NCBI GenBank assembly: GCA_013399895.1
Contig: VXBA01001023.1
Coordinates: 435,348-499,347 of the forward strand
Length of the DNA stretch: 64,000 bases
Source of the DNA: Serilophus lunatus
Lineage: Eukaryota; Chordata; Aves; Passeriformes; Eurylaimidae
Reading direction: 5' to 3'
The number at the start of each line of letters is the position of its first letter. The stretch's first letter is position 1. Under the pieces are notes generated by a model that did no database searches, was not told the DNA's origin, and saw only the letters and a list, made by a program, of their open reading frames with translations. A program made the translations under genes and the position numbers. This document shows, in pieces, positions 1-64,000 of the stretch.

Positions 1-64000
<64,000 letters not shown>

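Overview
This window is a piece of a vertebrate nuclear gene. The organism is most likely a bird. Sixteen consecutive internal exons of a phospholipase C beta gene lie on the minus strand. All are flanked by AG/GT splice sites and all join in phase. The joined open frame is 1932 nt (644 codons) and follows mammalian PLCB1 almost residue for residue, closer than PLCB2, PLCB3 or PLCB4. The avian inference rests on the modest intron sizes, the low interspersed-repeat load, an old CR1-type LINE tail, and a short fragment resembling a common passerine/galliform repeat. None of these is proof of species.

Transcription runs from right to left. Positions 58924-64000 are the intron upstream of the first visible exon. 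Exons at 58823-58923 and 57363-57529 encode the end of the EF-hand region. An 18.6 kb intron follows (38731-57362). It holds the most conspicuous non-coding structures: a pyrimidine-rich minisatellite of about 960 bp (42384-43345), an ancient CR1 tail (about 50880-51165) and a perfect 50-bp tandem duplication (54456-54555). Exons at 38584-38730, 32322-32479, 28923-29005, 22857-22941 and 22205-22382 encode the catalytic X domain. The 16035-16105 exon encodes the acidic autoinhibitory X-Y linker. Exons from 15359-15455 down to 9985-10139 encode the Y domain and the start of C2. Exons at 8079-8243, 6585-6684 and 4036-4140 encode the rest of C2. The 3203-3312 exon encodes the start of the helical region after C2 that binds Galpha-q in this family. 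Positions 1-3202 are the next intron.

Adding 198 to the window residue number gives human PLCB1 numbering for all six catalytic or calcium-binding positions checked (H331, N332, E361, D363, H378, E412). The catalytic core therefore looks intact and the gene functional. The N-terminal PH domain and first EF-hands lie beyond the right edge. The C-terminal coiled-coil domain and 3' UTR lie beyond the left edge. No promoter, second gene, RNA gene, CRISPR array or mobile element with intact coding capacity was found.

I did not find an undescribed biological system. The items worth following up are splice-site architecture (a weak donor on a frame-neutral C2 exon and an in-frame tandem donor), a tyrosine inside the acidic linker, the purine-rich transcript of the minisatellite, possible intronic regulatory clusters (CRE plus POU-like site; X-boxes), and a few unusually long unassigned open frames.
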